Assembly: GCA_903907955.1 (NCBI GenBank)
Contig: CAIVPZ010000015.1
Location: forward strand, 1 to 34,205
Direction of reading: 5' to 3'
Length of the DNA stretch: 34,205 nt
DNA from: an uncultured Acetobacteraceae bacterium
Lineage (GTDB): Bacteria > Pseudomonadota > Alphaproteobacteria > Acetobacterales > Acetobacteraceae
Under the pieces are notes generated by a model that was not told where the DNA came from, ran no database searches, and worked only from the letters and a program-made list of their open reading frames with translations. The position numbers were made by a program, and so were the translations under genes. Of the stretch, positions 7,657-16,089 are shown piece by piece (the stretch's first letter is position 1; each line of letters opens with the position of its first letter).

Positions 7657-9105
7657 ATGACAGAGGATAACGGCAGCGTGGACCGGCCGCGCCATGAGGC
7701 CATGCGCATCGCCGGTGAAAGCGTGCACACCGGGCGCGTGATCGAGGTCCGCTACCCCTTCACCGGCGAGGTGATCGCCACCGTTCCCATGGCCCGGGTA
7801 GAGGATGTGCGCCGCGCCTTTGCGATCGCCGCGGGCTACGTTCCAACCCTCACCCGCCATGACCGCTACCGCATCCTGATGCGGGCCGGCGAGATCGTCG
7901 CGTCGCGCCGCGACGCGCTGGCCCGCCAGATCACGCTGGAATCCGGCCTGTGCGTCCGTGACACGCTGTACGAGGTCGGGCGCGCCTCGGACGTGCTGCT
8001 GTTTGCCGCCAATCAGGCGCTGGTCGACGACAGCCAGGTTTTCTCCTGCGACCTCACCCAGCACGGCAAGGCCCGGCGGGTCTACACCGTGCGTGAGCCG
8101 CTGCTCGGGGTCATCTCGGCGATCACGCCGTTCAACCATCCGCTCAATCAGGTGGCGCACAAGATTGCGCCTTCGATCGCCAGCAACAACCGGATGGTGC
8201 TGAAGCCGAGCGAGAAGACGCCGGTATCGGCGCTGCTGCTGGCCGACATCCTCTATGAGGCCGGGTTGCCGCCGCCGATGCTGTCGGTGGTCACCGGCGA
8301 TCCGGCCGAGATCGCCGGGGAGATGCTGACCCATCCGAGCATCGACATGGTGAGCTTTACCGGCGGCGTTGCCATCGGCAAGCAGATCGCCGCCCGCGCC
8401 GTCTACAAGCGCCTGATCCTTGAGCTGGGCGGCAACGATCCGCTGGTGGTGATGGACGATGCCGATCCCGGGCGGGCCGCCGAACTCGCCGCCCAAGGGT
8501 CGTACAAGAACTCCGGCCAGCGCTGCACGGCGGTCAAACGCATCCTGGTGCATGAAAAGATCGCGGCGGACTTCACCGCCGCGCTGGTGGAGAAAACCGC
8601 AGCCTGGACCTATGGCGATCCCCTCGATCCGGGCATGGCCATGGGAACGGTCATCGACGTGGCCGCCGCCTGCCGGTTCGAAGCGCTGGTCAACGACGCG
8701 GTGGCGCAGGGTGCCCGCCTGCTGGTGGGCAACCGGCGCGCCGGTGCGCTCTATTCCCCCACCGTGCTGGACCGCGTGCGTCCCGATATGGATCTGGTGC
8801 GGGAGGAAACCTTTGGCCCGGTTTCGCCGGTAATGACCTTCCGGGACATCGACGAGGCCATTCGTTTGGTCAACGGCACGGCCTACGGATTGTCGTCCGG
8901 GGTTTGCTCCAATCGTCTCGACGATGCCATGCGGTTCGTTCGCGAACTGCATGTGGGATCGGTCAATATCTGGGAGGTTCCCGGCTACCGGCTGGAGTTG
9001 ACTCCCTTTGGGGGAATCAAGGATTCCGGCCTGGGCTACAAGGAGGGCGTGCTGGAGGCGGTGAAGAGCTTTTCCAACGTCAAGACCTACTCGATGCCCT
9101 GGTGA
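7657..9105 (+). CDS. phnY: Phosphonoacetaldehyde dehydrogenase
   Basis: 482 residues from the ATG at 7657, with a GGAAGAG Shine-Dalgarno. It is an NAD-dependent aldehyde dehydrogenase that oxidises phosphonoacetaldehyde to phosphonoacetate. It matches PhnY closely: HEAMRIAGE start, FSCDLTQHGKARRVYTVREPL, ITPFNHPLNQVAHKIAPSIA with N160, LELGGNDPL with general base E256, NSGQRCTAVKRI with nucleophile C290, and the ending GSVNIWEVPGYRLELTPFGG through NVKTYSMPW. It is last in the operon and feeds PhnA. No transaminase (phnW) or phosphonatase (phnX) is encoded beside it, so the aldehyde must come from the dehydrogenase upstream or from an enzyme encoded elsewhere. Confidence 0.94.
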   Translation: MTEDNGSVDRPRHEAMRIAGESVHTGRVIEVRYPFTGEVIATVPMARVEDVRRAFAIAAGYVPTLTRHDRYRILMRAGEIVASRRDALARQITLESGLCVRDTLYEVGRASDVLLFAANQALVDDSQVFSCDLTQHGKARRVYTVREPLLGVISAITPFNHPLNQVAHKIAPSIASNNRMVLKPSEKTPVSALLLADILYEAGLPPPMLSVVTGDPAEIAGEMLTHPSIDMVSFTGGVAIGKQIAARAVYKRLILELGGNDPLVVMDDADPGRAAELAAQGSYKNSGQRCTAVKRILVHEKIAADFTAALVEKTAAWTYGDPLDPGMAMGTVIDVAAACRFEALVNDAVAQGARLLVGNRRAGALYSPTVLDRVRPDMDLVREETFGPVSPVMTFRDIDEAIRLVNGTAYGLSSGVCSNRLDDAMRFVRELHVGSVNIWEVPGYRLELTPFGGIKDSGLGYKEGVLEAVKSFSNVKTYSMPW

Positions 9106-9118
9106 ACGCGGGACGACC

Positions 9119-9238
9119 TCATGTTTGGGCCTTGGCCCGGCGGGCGAAGGCATCGGCGGCGATGCTGCCGTCGTCGTCGGGGATCGCCGCTCCGGCCTTG
9201 TCCGCTTTGGCGTCTGCGGTGGTCGGTGGGGCGTTCAT
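9119..9238 (-). CDS. Small acidic hypothetical protein
   Basis: A 39-residue frame from the ATG at 9238, convergent with phnY and 13 bases from its stop. The product is charged and rich in Ala and Asp (MNAPPTTADAKADKAG, then IPDDDGSIAADAFARRAKAQT), unlike the arginine-rich translations of chance frames here. In-frame ATGs further out (9319 and 9418) would give a longer protein of up to 99 residues. No clear Shine-Dalgarno sequence was found, and the family was not recognised. It may be chance. Confidence 0.3.
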   Translation of the reverse strand: MNAPPTTADAKADKAGAAIPDDDGSIAADAFARRAKAQT

Positions 9239-9504
9239 GCTGGTGTTTCGGCCCGATTGGCGCGATTTCTGCGCGCATCCTGACGTCTCGGAATTTCCAG
9301 GATTCCCTTTCAATGTCATGATGTTCGCAAGAAACGCACTGTCCAGCCTGAGGAAGATGGAATGGACTTTGCTGGCAGCGGCGTGATAGGCGCGCGGCAG
9401 GCCATTGCTGGACCACAATCGGTGTCAGACTCCGCGCGCTGCTCCGTTGGCGTTATGCAGGCTATCCGGGCCGCCCGCCCTGGCGGGCGCCGCGGCGCGG
9501 CGCT
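9239..9504. other. Spacer before the T2SS operon, with a GC hairpin near the gspE start
   Basis: No gene is supported here, although the minus-strand frame of the small protein could extend into it. A perfect 8-bp hairpin, CGCCCGCC-ct-GGCGGGCG, lies at 9472-9489, fifteen bases before the GTG of gspE, where it could cover the ribosome-binding region. No recognisable promoter was found. A Pho-box-like ATGTCAT at 9313-9319 has a poor second half. Confidence 0.4.
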
Positions 9505-11208
9505 GTGAACCTGCCGCTCGCCTCAACGGCGGCGGCGCCGCCGGACCTTGCCGCCCTGCTGGTGCAACGCGGCTGCGACCTGCGCGCCGTCGAGCGCGGC
9601 CGGCGGGTCGCCGCCGAAAGCGGCCAGCGCCTGGAATCGGTACTGCTGCAGCTCGGCCTGGTCAGCGAGCGCGACATCGCCGCGGCGTTTGCCGCGTTGC
9701 TGCAGGTCGCAGTGGTGACGTCTGCACGCTATCCCGACAGTCTGCCGGAAGCTGCCGCCGCGATTGCGCCGCGCTTTCTGCGCGGCGCCCGCGCCCTGCC
9801 GCTGGCGGTCGAGCACGGCGTGCTGGTGGTGGCGCTGGCCGACCCGCTCGACCGCTTCGCCGCTGACGCCATTGCAGCGGCCACCGGCCTGCCGGTGCGC
9901 ATTGAGGTGGCGGTGCCGATCGAGCTGGAGGCGGCGTTGGACCGGCTTTGCCCCGCCGAGGATGCAGCCGCCGCCCGGGGGGATGGCGAGGCCGCGGGCG
10001 ATCCGCTGGAAGAGGATGCCGAGCGGCTGAAGGATTTGGCCAGCGAGGCGCCGGTGATCCGGCTGGTCAACCAGATCATCGCCCGCGCGGTCGAGACCCA
10101 GGCCTCGGACATCCACATCGAGCCGTTCGAGGACGCGCTGCGGGTGCGTTACCGCTACGACGGCGTGCTGCACGAGGCGGAAAGCCAGCCGCCGCGGCTG
10201 GCGGCGGCGATCACCTCGCGCATCAAGATCATGGCCCGGCTCGACATCGCCGAGCGCCGGCTGCCGCAGGACGGTCGCATCCGGCTGGCGGTACGCGGCC
10301 AGGACGTTGATTTCCGGGTCTCCACCGTCGCCTCGATGTACGGCGAGACGGTGGTGCTGCGGGTGCTCGACCGCAGCACCGTGGTGTTCGACTTCGCCCG
10401 GCTTGGCCTGGCCGGGTCCGTGGTGGAGCGGCTGACCCAGGCGTTGCAACTCCCCAACGGCATCGTGCTGGTGACCGGCCCGACCGGCAGCGGCAAGACC
10501 ACCACGCTCTATACCGGCCTGCTGTCGCTCAATTCGGTGAGCCGCAAGGTGGTCACCGTCGAGGACCCGATCGAGTATCAGCTGCGCGGCATCAACCAGA
10601 TCCAGGTCAAGCCGCAGATCGGCCTGACCTTCGCCAGCCTGCTGCGCTCGATCCTGCGGCAGGACCCCGATGTCATCATGGTGGGCGAGATCCGCGACCT
10701 GGAAACCGCGCAGATCGCGGTGCAGGCGGCGCTCACCGGGCATCTGGTGCTGTCCACGCTGCATACCAACTCGGCGGCGGCCAGCATTACCCGGCTGCGC
10801 GACATGGGGCTGGAGGACTACCTGATGACCGCGGTGCTGCGCGGCGTGCTGGCGCAGCGCCTGCTGCGCCGGCTGTGCCCGGACTGCCGCCGCCCTGCCG
10901 CGGCGCCGCCGGCGTTGATCGAGCGGTTCGGGCTGCCATGTCCGGACGGCCCGCCGCTGCTTTGGCACGCGGTCGGCTGCCCGCTCTGCCGCGGCACCGG
11001 CTATCGCGGCCGGCAGGCGATCGCCGAGTTCCTGGAGCCGAACGACGAAATCGCACGGCTGGTGTTCGCCCGCACCGACCACGTCGCCATCGAGCGCGCC
11101 GCCGTCGCCGCCGGCATGACGACGATGTTCCAGGCCGGGCTGGCGGCGGCACTGGCCGGCACCACGACAATCGAGGAAGTGGCGCGCAGCATTCGCGCTG
11201 AAGTCTGA
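9505..11208 (+). CDS. gspE: T2SS assembly ATPase GspE
   Basis: 567 residues from a GTG at 9505. The N-terminal N1E/MshEN-like domain spans about 12-150. The core follows an ASDIHIEPFED segment at 200-210. Walker A GPTGSGKT is at 325-332, the Asp box at about 351-358 (TVEDPIEY), Walker B DVIMVGEIRD at 389-398 and the His box at about 412-420 (GHLVLSTLH). A four-cysteine zinc site is present (C458, C461, C492, C495). It drives pseudopilus assembly from the cytoplasmic face through GspL and GspF. It is the first gene of a compact T2SS operon in Xps-like order, and its stop overlaps the gspF start by one base. Confidence 0.96.
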   Translation: MNLPLASTAAAPPDLAALLVQRGCDLRAVERGRRVAAESGQRLESVLLQLGLVSERDIAAAFAALLQVAVVTSARYPDSLPEAAAAIAPRFLRGARALPLAVEHGVLVVALADPLDRFAADAIAAATGLPVRIEVAVPIELEAALDRLCPAEDAAAARGDGEAAGDPLEEDAERLKDLASEAPVIRLVNQIIARAVETQASDIHIEPFEDALRVRYRYDGVLHEAESQPPRLAAAITSRIKIMARLDIAERRLPQDGRIRLAVRGQDVDFRVSTVASMYGETVVLRVLDRSTVVFDFARLGLAGSVVERLTQALQLPNGIVLVTGPTGSGKTTTLYTGLLSLNSVSRKVVTVEDPIEYQLRGINQIQVKPQIGLTFASLLRSILRQDPDVIMVGEIRDLETAQIAVQAALTGHLVLSTLHTNSAAASITRLRDMGLEDYLMTAVLRGVLAQRLLRRLCPDCRRPAAAPPALIERFGLPCPDGPPLLWHAVGCPLCRGTGYRGRQAIAEFLEPNDEIARLVFARTDHVAIERAAVAAGMTTMFQAGLAAALAGTTTIEEVARSIRAEV

Positions 11209-12434
11209 TGGCGGAATGGCGCTTCACCGCGATCGACCGTGCCGGCCAGACCATCGCCGGCCGCCTGGAGGCGGCCGATGAGGCCGAGGTGCTGCGCCAT
11301 CTGCGCCGCCAGGGGACGATCCCCGTGCAGCTGGTGCCGCCCGGACGCGGGCGCGGGCTGGGCGGGCTGCTGGCGCTGGAATTCGGCCGCGGCGACGCCT
11401 TGACCCGCCAGGACGTGACGGCGCTGCTGCGCGAGCTGGCGACCATGCTGGGCGCCGGCCAGGACCTCGACCGGGCGCTGCGCTTCCTGGTCGAAACCGC
11501 CGCCAACGCCCGCATCCGCCGGGTCGCATCGACGCTGCGTGAGGCGGTGCGCGACGGCAGCGCGCTGGCCACCGCTATGGCGGCGCAGCCGCGCAGCTTC
11601 TCGCGGCTGACCATCGGCCTGGTGCGGGCCGGCGAGGCCGGCGGCACGCTGGCGCCCACGCTGGAGCGGCTGGCGACGCTGATGGAGCGCGAGCGCAGCC
11701 TGGCCGCCACCGTGCAGTCCGCCATGATCTACCCGGCGCTGCTGCTGGCGGCGGCCACCGGCGCGATCGCCCTGCTGCTGACCCAGGTGCTGCCGCAGTT
11801 CGTGCCGCTGTTCGAGCAGAACGGCGCCGCGTTGCCGGCATCGACCCGGTTGCTGATCACCGCCGGCGATGTGGTGGCGGCGGATGGCCCGGCGGTGCTG
11901 CTCGGGCTGGCGGTGCTGCTGGTGGTGGCCCAGGTGGCACTGCGGCGGCCGGGGCCGCGCCTGGCGTTCGACCGGCTGCGCCTGCTTCTGCCGGTCTACG
12001 GCGGGCTGGCGCGCGAAGCGATGGCGGCGCGGCTGTGCCGTACCCTGGGCACGCTGCTGCAGAACGGCGTCGCGCTGATCCCGGCGCTGGCGATCGTGCG
12101 CGACGTGCTGGGCAACGAAGCCGGCGCGCGCGGGCTGGATCAGGCCGCCGTCAGCGCCCGCGGCGGCGCCGGGCTGGCCGGGCCACTGGAGCAGACCCGG
12201 CTGTTTCCGGTGCGCATGATCCATCTGCTGCGGCTGGGCGAGGAGACCGCCCAGCTCGGCGCCATGGCGCTGCGTGCCGCCGATATCCACGAGGACCGCA
12301 CCCGCATCATCACCCAGCGTCTGGTGTCGCTGCTGACGCCGGCCATTACCATCGTCATGGGCGCGGTGATCGCCGGCATTGTGTCGTCGCTGCTGCTGGC
12401 CATGCTGAGCCTCAATGATCTGGCGCAGCAGTAG
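11208..12434 (+). CDS. gspF: T2SS inner-membrane platform protein GspF
   Basis: 408 residues. Two repeated T2SSF cytoplasmic helical domains: the first at about 75-190 (TRQDVTALLRELATMLGAGQ), the second at about 275-390 (REAMAARLCRTLGTLLQNGV). Membrane segments lie near 178-200, 225-243 and 378-400 (ITIVMGAVIAGIVSSLLLAML). The N-terminal WRFTAIDRAGQTIAG is family-typical. It is the polytopic platform component around which pseudopilins polymerise. The start shares one base with the gspE stop. Confidence 0.95.
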   Translation: MAEWRFTAIDRAGQTIAGRLEAADEAEVLRHLRRQGTIPVQLVPPGRGRGLGGLLALEFGRGDALTRQDVTALLRELATMLGAGQDLDRALRFLVETAANARIRRVASTLREAVRDGSALATAMAAQPRSFSRLTIGLVRAGEAGGTLAPTLERLATLMERERSLAATVQSAMIYPALLLAAATGAIALLLTQVLPQFVPLFEQNGAALPASTRLLITAGDVVAADGPAVLLGLAVLLVVAQVALRRPGPRLAFDRLRLLLPVYGGLAREAMAARLCRTLGTLLQNGVALIPALAIVRDVLGNEAGARGLDQAAVSARGGAGLAGPLEQTRLFPVRMIHLLRLGEETAQLGAMALRAADIHEDRTRIITQRLVSLLTPAITIVMGAVIAGIVSSLLLAMLSLNDLAQQ

Positions 12435-12849
12435 GGGCCGGCGCTGCGGCATCGGCGGCTTCACGCTGCTGGAGACCGTGGTGGTGGTGGTGGTACTTGG
12501 CCTGATGCTGACCATTCTGGCCGGATTCGCGCCGCGCCGGCCGGCCCGGCTGGAACTGGCCAACACCGCCGACATGGTCGCCGCCACGCTGCGGCTGGCG
12601 CGGGCGCGGGCGATCGCTGCGGGCCGCCCGGTGGCGGTGCAGGCCGGCGGCGGCGCCCTGGTGGTGGACGGCGTGGTCCGGCCGTTGTCCGGCGCGGCCG
12701 CGGTCGCCATGGCCGGCCCGCCCGTCATCCGCTTCGCCCCCGACGGCAGCGCCTCGGGCGGGGCGGTGCGGGTGACCGGCACCACGCAGGCGATGCTGGT
12801 GACGGTGGACTGGCTGACCGGCCGGGTCGCGATCTCCAATGCAAGGTGA
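12415..12849 (+). CDS. gspH: T2SS minor pseudopilin GspH
   Basis: 144 residues, starting inside gspF (20-base overlap). The prepilin site is GIGG|FTLLETVVVVVVLGL, with cleavage after G15 and Glu at mature position 5 (E20). A body with NTADMVAATLRLARARAIAAG is typical of GspH, followed by a short beta-rich tail. It links the pseudopilus shaft to the I-J-K tip complex. The major pseudopilin gspG, usually just before it, is absent from this position and is found on the other strand at 20379-20807. Confidence 0.88.
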   Translation: MIWRSSRGRRCGIGGFTLLETVVVVVVLGLMLTILAGFAPRRPARLELANTADMVAATLRLARARAIAAGRPVAVQAGGGALVVDGVVRPLSGAAAVAMAGPPVIRFAPDGSASGGAVRVTGTTQAMLVTVDWLTGRVAISNAR

Positions 12850-13270
12850 ACCGGCCGGCGCTGGCGGCTTCACCCTGCTCGAAGTGCTGGTGGCCTTTGT
12901 CATTGCCGCACTGGCGCTGGCAGTGCTGTACAGCGGCGATGTCGAGGGCCTGGCCACCACCCGCACCGCCTCCCGGCGCGATGAGGCAGTGGCCCGCGCG
13001 GCCGCCCGGCTGGAGGCGATGTGTCATGGCGCCCGGCTGGTGCCCGGCCTGCAGAGCGGCGACGACGGCAGCGGCTTTTCCTGGCGCGCCCAGGTGCAGG
13101 TGGCGGAGAGCGCCACGCTCGCGCGCGGCAGCACCGGGGACCCGCGCCCGCCGCTGCGCCTGACTCTGTTCGACGTCGGTGTCACGGTCTCCTGGCCGGG
13201 CGGGCTGCGTCCGCATGCGGTGTCGCTGCAAACCCGCTGTCTGGCGGCCGTGCCGGGCCGGCCCGGGTGA
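12839..13270 (+). CDS. gspI: T2SS minor pseudopilin GspI (first copy)
   Basis: 143 residues, overlapping gspH by 11 bases. The prepilin site is GAGG|FTLLEVLVAFVIAALAL, with cleavage after G10 and Glu5 at E15. The C-terminal domain contains FSWRAQVQV and a final LFDVGVTVSWPGG strand, typical of GspI. It nucleates the pseudopilus tip with J and K. A second GspI, clearly paralogous but much diverged, is at 32128-32562. The stop overlaps the next start (GTGA). Confidence 0.9.
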   Translation: MQGEPAGAGGFTLLEVLVAFVIAALALAVLYSGDVEGLATTRTASRRDEAVARAAARLEAMCHGARLVPGLQSGDDGSGFSWRAQVQVAESATLARGSTGDPRPPLRLTLFDVGVTVSWPGGLRPHAVSLQTRCLAAVPGRPG

Positions 13271-13941
13271 GGCCCGGCTTCACGCTGCTGGAAGTGCTGG
13301 CGGCGCTGGCGGTGCTCGGCCTGCTGCTGGCCGGCCTGTCGCAGGGCTTGCAGTTCGGCCTGCGCGCCTGGGACATGCAGGCGCGCGATGTGGCGTGGCG
13401 CAACGACATCGAGGCGGCGGACCGCAGCATCCGCCTGCTGATCCGCCGGGTCCGTCCCGGCGCGGAGCTGCGCGACCGCCCGGCCGTGGTGGGCGGCCCG
13501 CAGGGCTGCGAACTGATCACCCTGCTGCCGCCGCGCGCCGGAGACCTGCCCGGGCCGGTGATGCTCACGCTGCAGGTCGATGCCGCCCATCGCCTGCTGC
13601 TGCGCTGGCTGCCGATGCCGCATGCCACCTGGTTCGGCCCGCCGCCGCGGCCGGAGGAGGCGGTGCTGCTCGACCGCGTCGAGCGGGTGGAGTTCGCCTA
13701 CTGGAAGGAACAGGTCGGCGGCGGCGGTGCCTGGCAGCGCTCCTGGGGCGAGCCGGAGCCGCCCGCGCTGGTGCGGCTGCGCATCGTCTTCCCGCCCGGC
13801 GATGCGCGGCGCTGGCCCGATATTGTTGCCGCGCCAAGGCTCGACCGGACATCGTCACGGTTCCTTCTTTTTCCTGTTCCCGACAATGTGAATATAGCGG
13901 GCCGAACAACCGGGCTGATCGGCGCGCGAGATGCTGTCTGA
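13267..13941 (+). CDS. gspJ: T2SS minor pseudopilin GspJ (first copy)
   Basis: 224 residues from a GTG at 13267 that overlaps the gspI stop. The prepilin site is RPG|FTLLEVLAALAVLGLLL, with cleavage after G4 and Glu5 at E9. The globular domain includes AWRNDIEAADRSIRLLIRRV, LLLRWLP and the VRLRIVFPPGDARRWPDIVA strand with which GspJ proteins usually end. About 30 further residues (TSSRFLLFPVPDNVNIAG and on) follow and have no counterpart in the second copy. The DNA there is less GC-rich than the rest of the operon, which may mark a small insertion or a lost stop codon. Confidence 0.9.
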   Translation: MRPGFTLLEVLAALAVLGLLLAGLSQGLQFGLRAWDMQARDVAWRNDIEAADRSIRLLIRRVRPGAELRDRPAVVGGPQGCELITLLPPRAGDLPGPVMLTLQVDAAHRLLLRWLPMPHATWFGPPPRPEEAVLLDRVERVEFAYWKEQVGGGGAWQRSWGEPEPPALVRLRIVFPPGDARRWPDIVAAPRLDRTSSRFLLFPVPDNVNIAGRTTGLIGARDAV

Positions 13942-13946
13942 ACGAC

Positions 13947-14984
13947 ATGCTGGCTGAGTTTTTCGCGTGGTGGGGCGGGCAACTCACCGACCTGGCGCGC
14001 CACGGGTTGCGTCCGCCCGGCAACACGCCGTGCGGGGCGCGGCAACCGGATGCCGTGCTGGTGGTGCCGGTTGGCGATTTTCCGGCTTGTGCGACCGAAA
14101 TCGAGCTGGTGCAGCGCCGGCATGGCGTGGCAGCGCCAATCGGGCGCTTTGCCCTGGGCGGGGCGGCTCTGGACGGGGCAGCGGCACGGCGCGGGCCGGT
14201 GGTGTTGTCGCTGGCCGCACCGACGGTGCTGGCGCGCGAGGTGTCGCTGCCGCTGGCGGCCGAGCAGGGGTTGCAGACCGCGATCCGTTTCGAGATGGAC
14301 CGGCTGACGCCGTTCCGGCCGGACGATTTGTTCTGGGACTGCCGGATTCTGCGGCGCGACCGCGTGCGGGGGGTGCTGCTGGTCGATCTGGCGGTGGTGC
14401 CGAAGGCGACGGTGGCGCCGCTGCTGGCGGCGCTGCGCCGTGCCGGGCTGGCGCCAGTGGCGCTGGAAGGCAGGCTGCCCGATGGCCGCCTGCGCCGCAT
14501 TCCGCTCGCCCAGGCCGACCCGGCGCGGGCCGCGCGGGCGCGCCGGCTGGTGTGGCTCGCCGGCGCGGCCTGTGCTGCGCTGACGCTGGCGGCGCTGGCG
14601 ACGCCACTGCTCCGCCAGTCGCTTGCCTTGCAGGAGGCCGAGGACCGGATCGCCGCGCTGCGTCCGCGCATGGCGGCGGTGGACGCGCTGCGCCGCCGCC
14701 TTGCCGGTGACGCCGGCGCGCCGGCGGCGGCCCGCGCCCATGCCGGCGACACGCTCCTGGTGCTGGCCATGCTGACCGACCTGCTGCCGGACGACACCTT
14801 CCTGTCCATGCTGTCCCTGCAGCACGGCCGGCTGCGGCTGGAAGGCGAATCGGCCGCCGCGACCCGCCTGATCGGCGCGTTGGCGGCGGAGTCGCATATC
14901 CGCAACCCGGGCTTCGCCGCGCCGGTGCTGCGCAGCGATTCGGGCACCGATGTGTTCGCCATCGAGGCCGAATTCGTCCGGTGA
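13947..14984 (+). CDS. gspL: T2SS inner-membrane protein GspL
   Basis: 345 residues from the ATG at 13947, five bases after gspJ. The N-terminal cytoplasmic actin-like domain includes SLAAPTVLAREVSLPLAAEQ, then RFEMDRLTPFRPDDLFWDCR, which is the typical GspL/PilM motif. One membrane segment lies near 197-220 (LVWLAGAACAALTLAALATPLL), followed by a short periplasmic ferredoxin-like domain. It recruits GspE and pairs with GspM. It is slightly shorter than many GspL proteins. gspK, which normally precedes it, is located after gspD here. Confidence 0.9.
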   Translation: MLAEFFAWWGGQLTDLARHGLRPPGNTPCGARQPDAVLVVPVGDFPACATEIELVQRRHGVAAPIGRFALGGAALDGAAARRGPVVLSLAAPTVLAREVSLPLAAEQGLQTAIRFEMDRLTPFRPDDLFWDCRILRRDRVRGVLLVDLAVVPKATVAPLLAALRRAGLAPVALEGRLPDGRLRRIPLAQADPARAARARRLVWLAGAACAALTLAALATPLLRQSLALQEAEDRIAALRPRMAAVDALRRRLAGDAGAPAAARAHAGDTLLVLAMLTDLLPDDTFLSMLSLQHGRLRLEGESAAATRLIGALAAESHIRNPGFAAPVLRSDSGTDVFAIEAEFVR

Positions 14985-15601
14985 CTGTGCTGCCCGCCCT
15001 TGCTTTCCCTGTTCTTTCCTCCGGTGTGCGCGGCCGGGTGCTGGCGCTCGCGCTGGTGCTGCTCGCCGTGCTGCTGCTGTGGATCGGCGTGGCCGGGCCG
15101 CTGCTCGACTGGTTCGGGGAGCGGGCGGAGGCGCTGCGGCGCCAGCAGGCGATCGGCCGCCGCATGGCGGCCCTGGTGCAGACGCTGCCGGCCCTGCAGG
15201 CGGCGGCAGATGCCGCCGGCGCGCGCGGCGCCGGGCGGCGCGAGGCGCTGCTGGACGGCAGCTCCGACGCGGTGGCCGCGGCCACGTTGCAGCAAGTGCT
15301 GGACGAAATGGCGAAAAGCGCCGGCCTGCGCATTGTCAGCGTCGAGGTGATGCCGCCCGAGCCGGCCGGCCTCTATCGCGCCATCGCGGTGCGGTTGAAC
15401 GTGGCGGCCCCCTGGCCATCGCTGGTCGCGCTGCTGCAGGCGATCGCCACCGCCGACGTGCCGATGCTGGTGGACAACCTGCAGATGCGCAGCCTGGTGC
15501 ACACCAAATCGGACAGCGACTGGCCGATCGATGTGACGTTCAGCGTCATCGGCTACCGCGGCGGCCGCCCGCCGGACGGCGGCGAGGTGGTGGCGCCGTG
15601 A
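14981..15601 (+). CDS. gspM: T2SS inner-membrane protein GspM
   Basis: 206 residues from a GTG at 14981 (GTGA overlap with the gspL stop). A short cytoplasmic start is followed by one membrane helix at about 20-40 (VLALALVLLAVLLLWIGVAG) and a coiled stretch (ERAEALRRQQAIGRRMAALV). The periplasmic domain has LQQVLDEMAKSAGLRIVSVE and ends in a ferredoxin-like fold. It is the partner of GspL in the assembly platform. Identity rests on topology, size and position between L and the C/N-like gene. Confidence 0.85.
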   Translation: MTVLPALAFPVLSSGVRGRVLALALVLLAVLLLWIGVAGPLLDWFGERAEALRRQQAIGRRMAALVQTLPALQAAADAAGARGAGRREALLDGSSDAVAAATLQQVLDEMAKSAGLRIVSVEVMPPEPAGLYRAIAVRLNVAAPWPSLVALLQAIATADVPMLVDNLQMRSLVHTKSDSDWPIDVTFSVIGYRGGRPPDGGEVVAP

Positions 15602-16089
15602 ACCGCGTCATCGCGCTGCTGCTGGCGCTTGCCGCGGTGCTGTCGATGTTGCTGGCATTGCAGCTGGCGGCCGGGTCGGACCGGGATGACGCGCCGCTCG
15701 GCCCGCCGGCGTTGCCGGCTGCCGGCAATCCGGCTGCCGCCGGTGCGCCTGCGGCCGGCCAGGGTGATTCCGATGGCGACCTTGCGGCACCGGTGCGGAC
15801 CATGCTGGCGCGTCCGTTGTTCAGCCTGAGCCGCCGGCCCGCAGCTCTGGCCGATGGGTCCGCCGCCGCTGCGTCCGACGACCTGCCGCGGCTGGCCGGC
15901 GTGATTGTCGGTCCCGGCGGCGGGCGGGCGATCTTCGCCCCTGCCGAGGGCCGCGCCCTGGTGGTACCGGAGGGCGGCCATGTCGGCCGCTACACGGTCC
16001 GCTCGATCGTGCCGGGACAGGTCACGCTTTCGGATTCCGAACGGGAGTTCGTGATCCGTCCCAGCCTTGCCAAAGGGGGCATTCCGTGA
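15598..16089 (+). CDS. Short GspC/XpsN-like HR-domain protein
   Basis: 163 residues from a GTG at 15598 (overlap with the gspM stop). One N-terminal membrane helix (VIALLLALAAVLSMLLALQLA) is followed by an Ala/Pro/Gly-rich linker to about residue 70, a LARPLFSLSRRP motif and a small beta domain (LPRLAGVIVGPGGGRAIFAP to SDSEREFVIRPS). That is the homology region of GspC, which contacts the secretin. There is no PDZ or coiled-coil region. The operon order L-M-this-D equals Xanthomonas xpsL-M-N-D, where XpsN is the GspC equivalent. No other gspC is present in the window, so this probably fills that role. Confidence 0.75.
   Translation: MNRVIALLLALAAVLSMLLALQLAAGSDRDDAPLGPPALPAAGNPAAAGAPAAGQGDSDGDLAAPVRTMLARPLFSLSRRPAALADGSAAAASDDLPRLAGVIVGPGGGRAIFAPAEGRALVVPEGGHVGRYTVRSIVPGQVTLSDSEREFVIRPSLAKGGIP

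Noticed and set aside
7432-9153. A 573-residue minus-strand frame over phnY
   Set aside because: phnY matches its family end to end, so the antisense frame is a shadow.
9313-9330. Pho-box-like ATGTCAT before gspE
   Set aside because: The second half (TTCGCAA) agrees at only 3 of 7 positions, and the site is 175 bases from the start codon.
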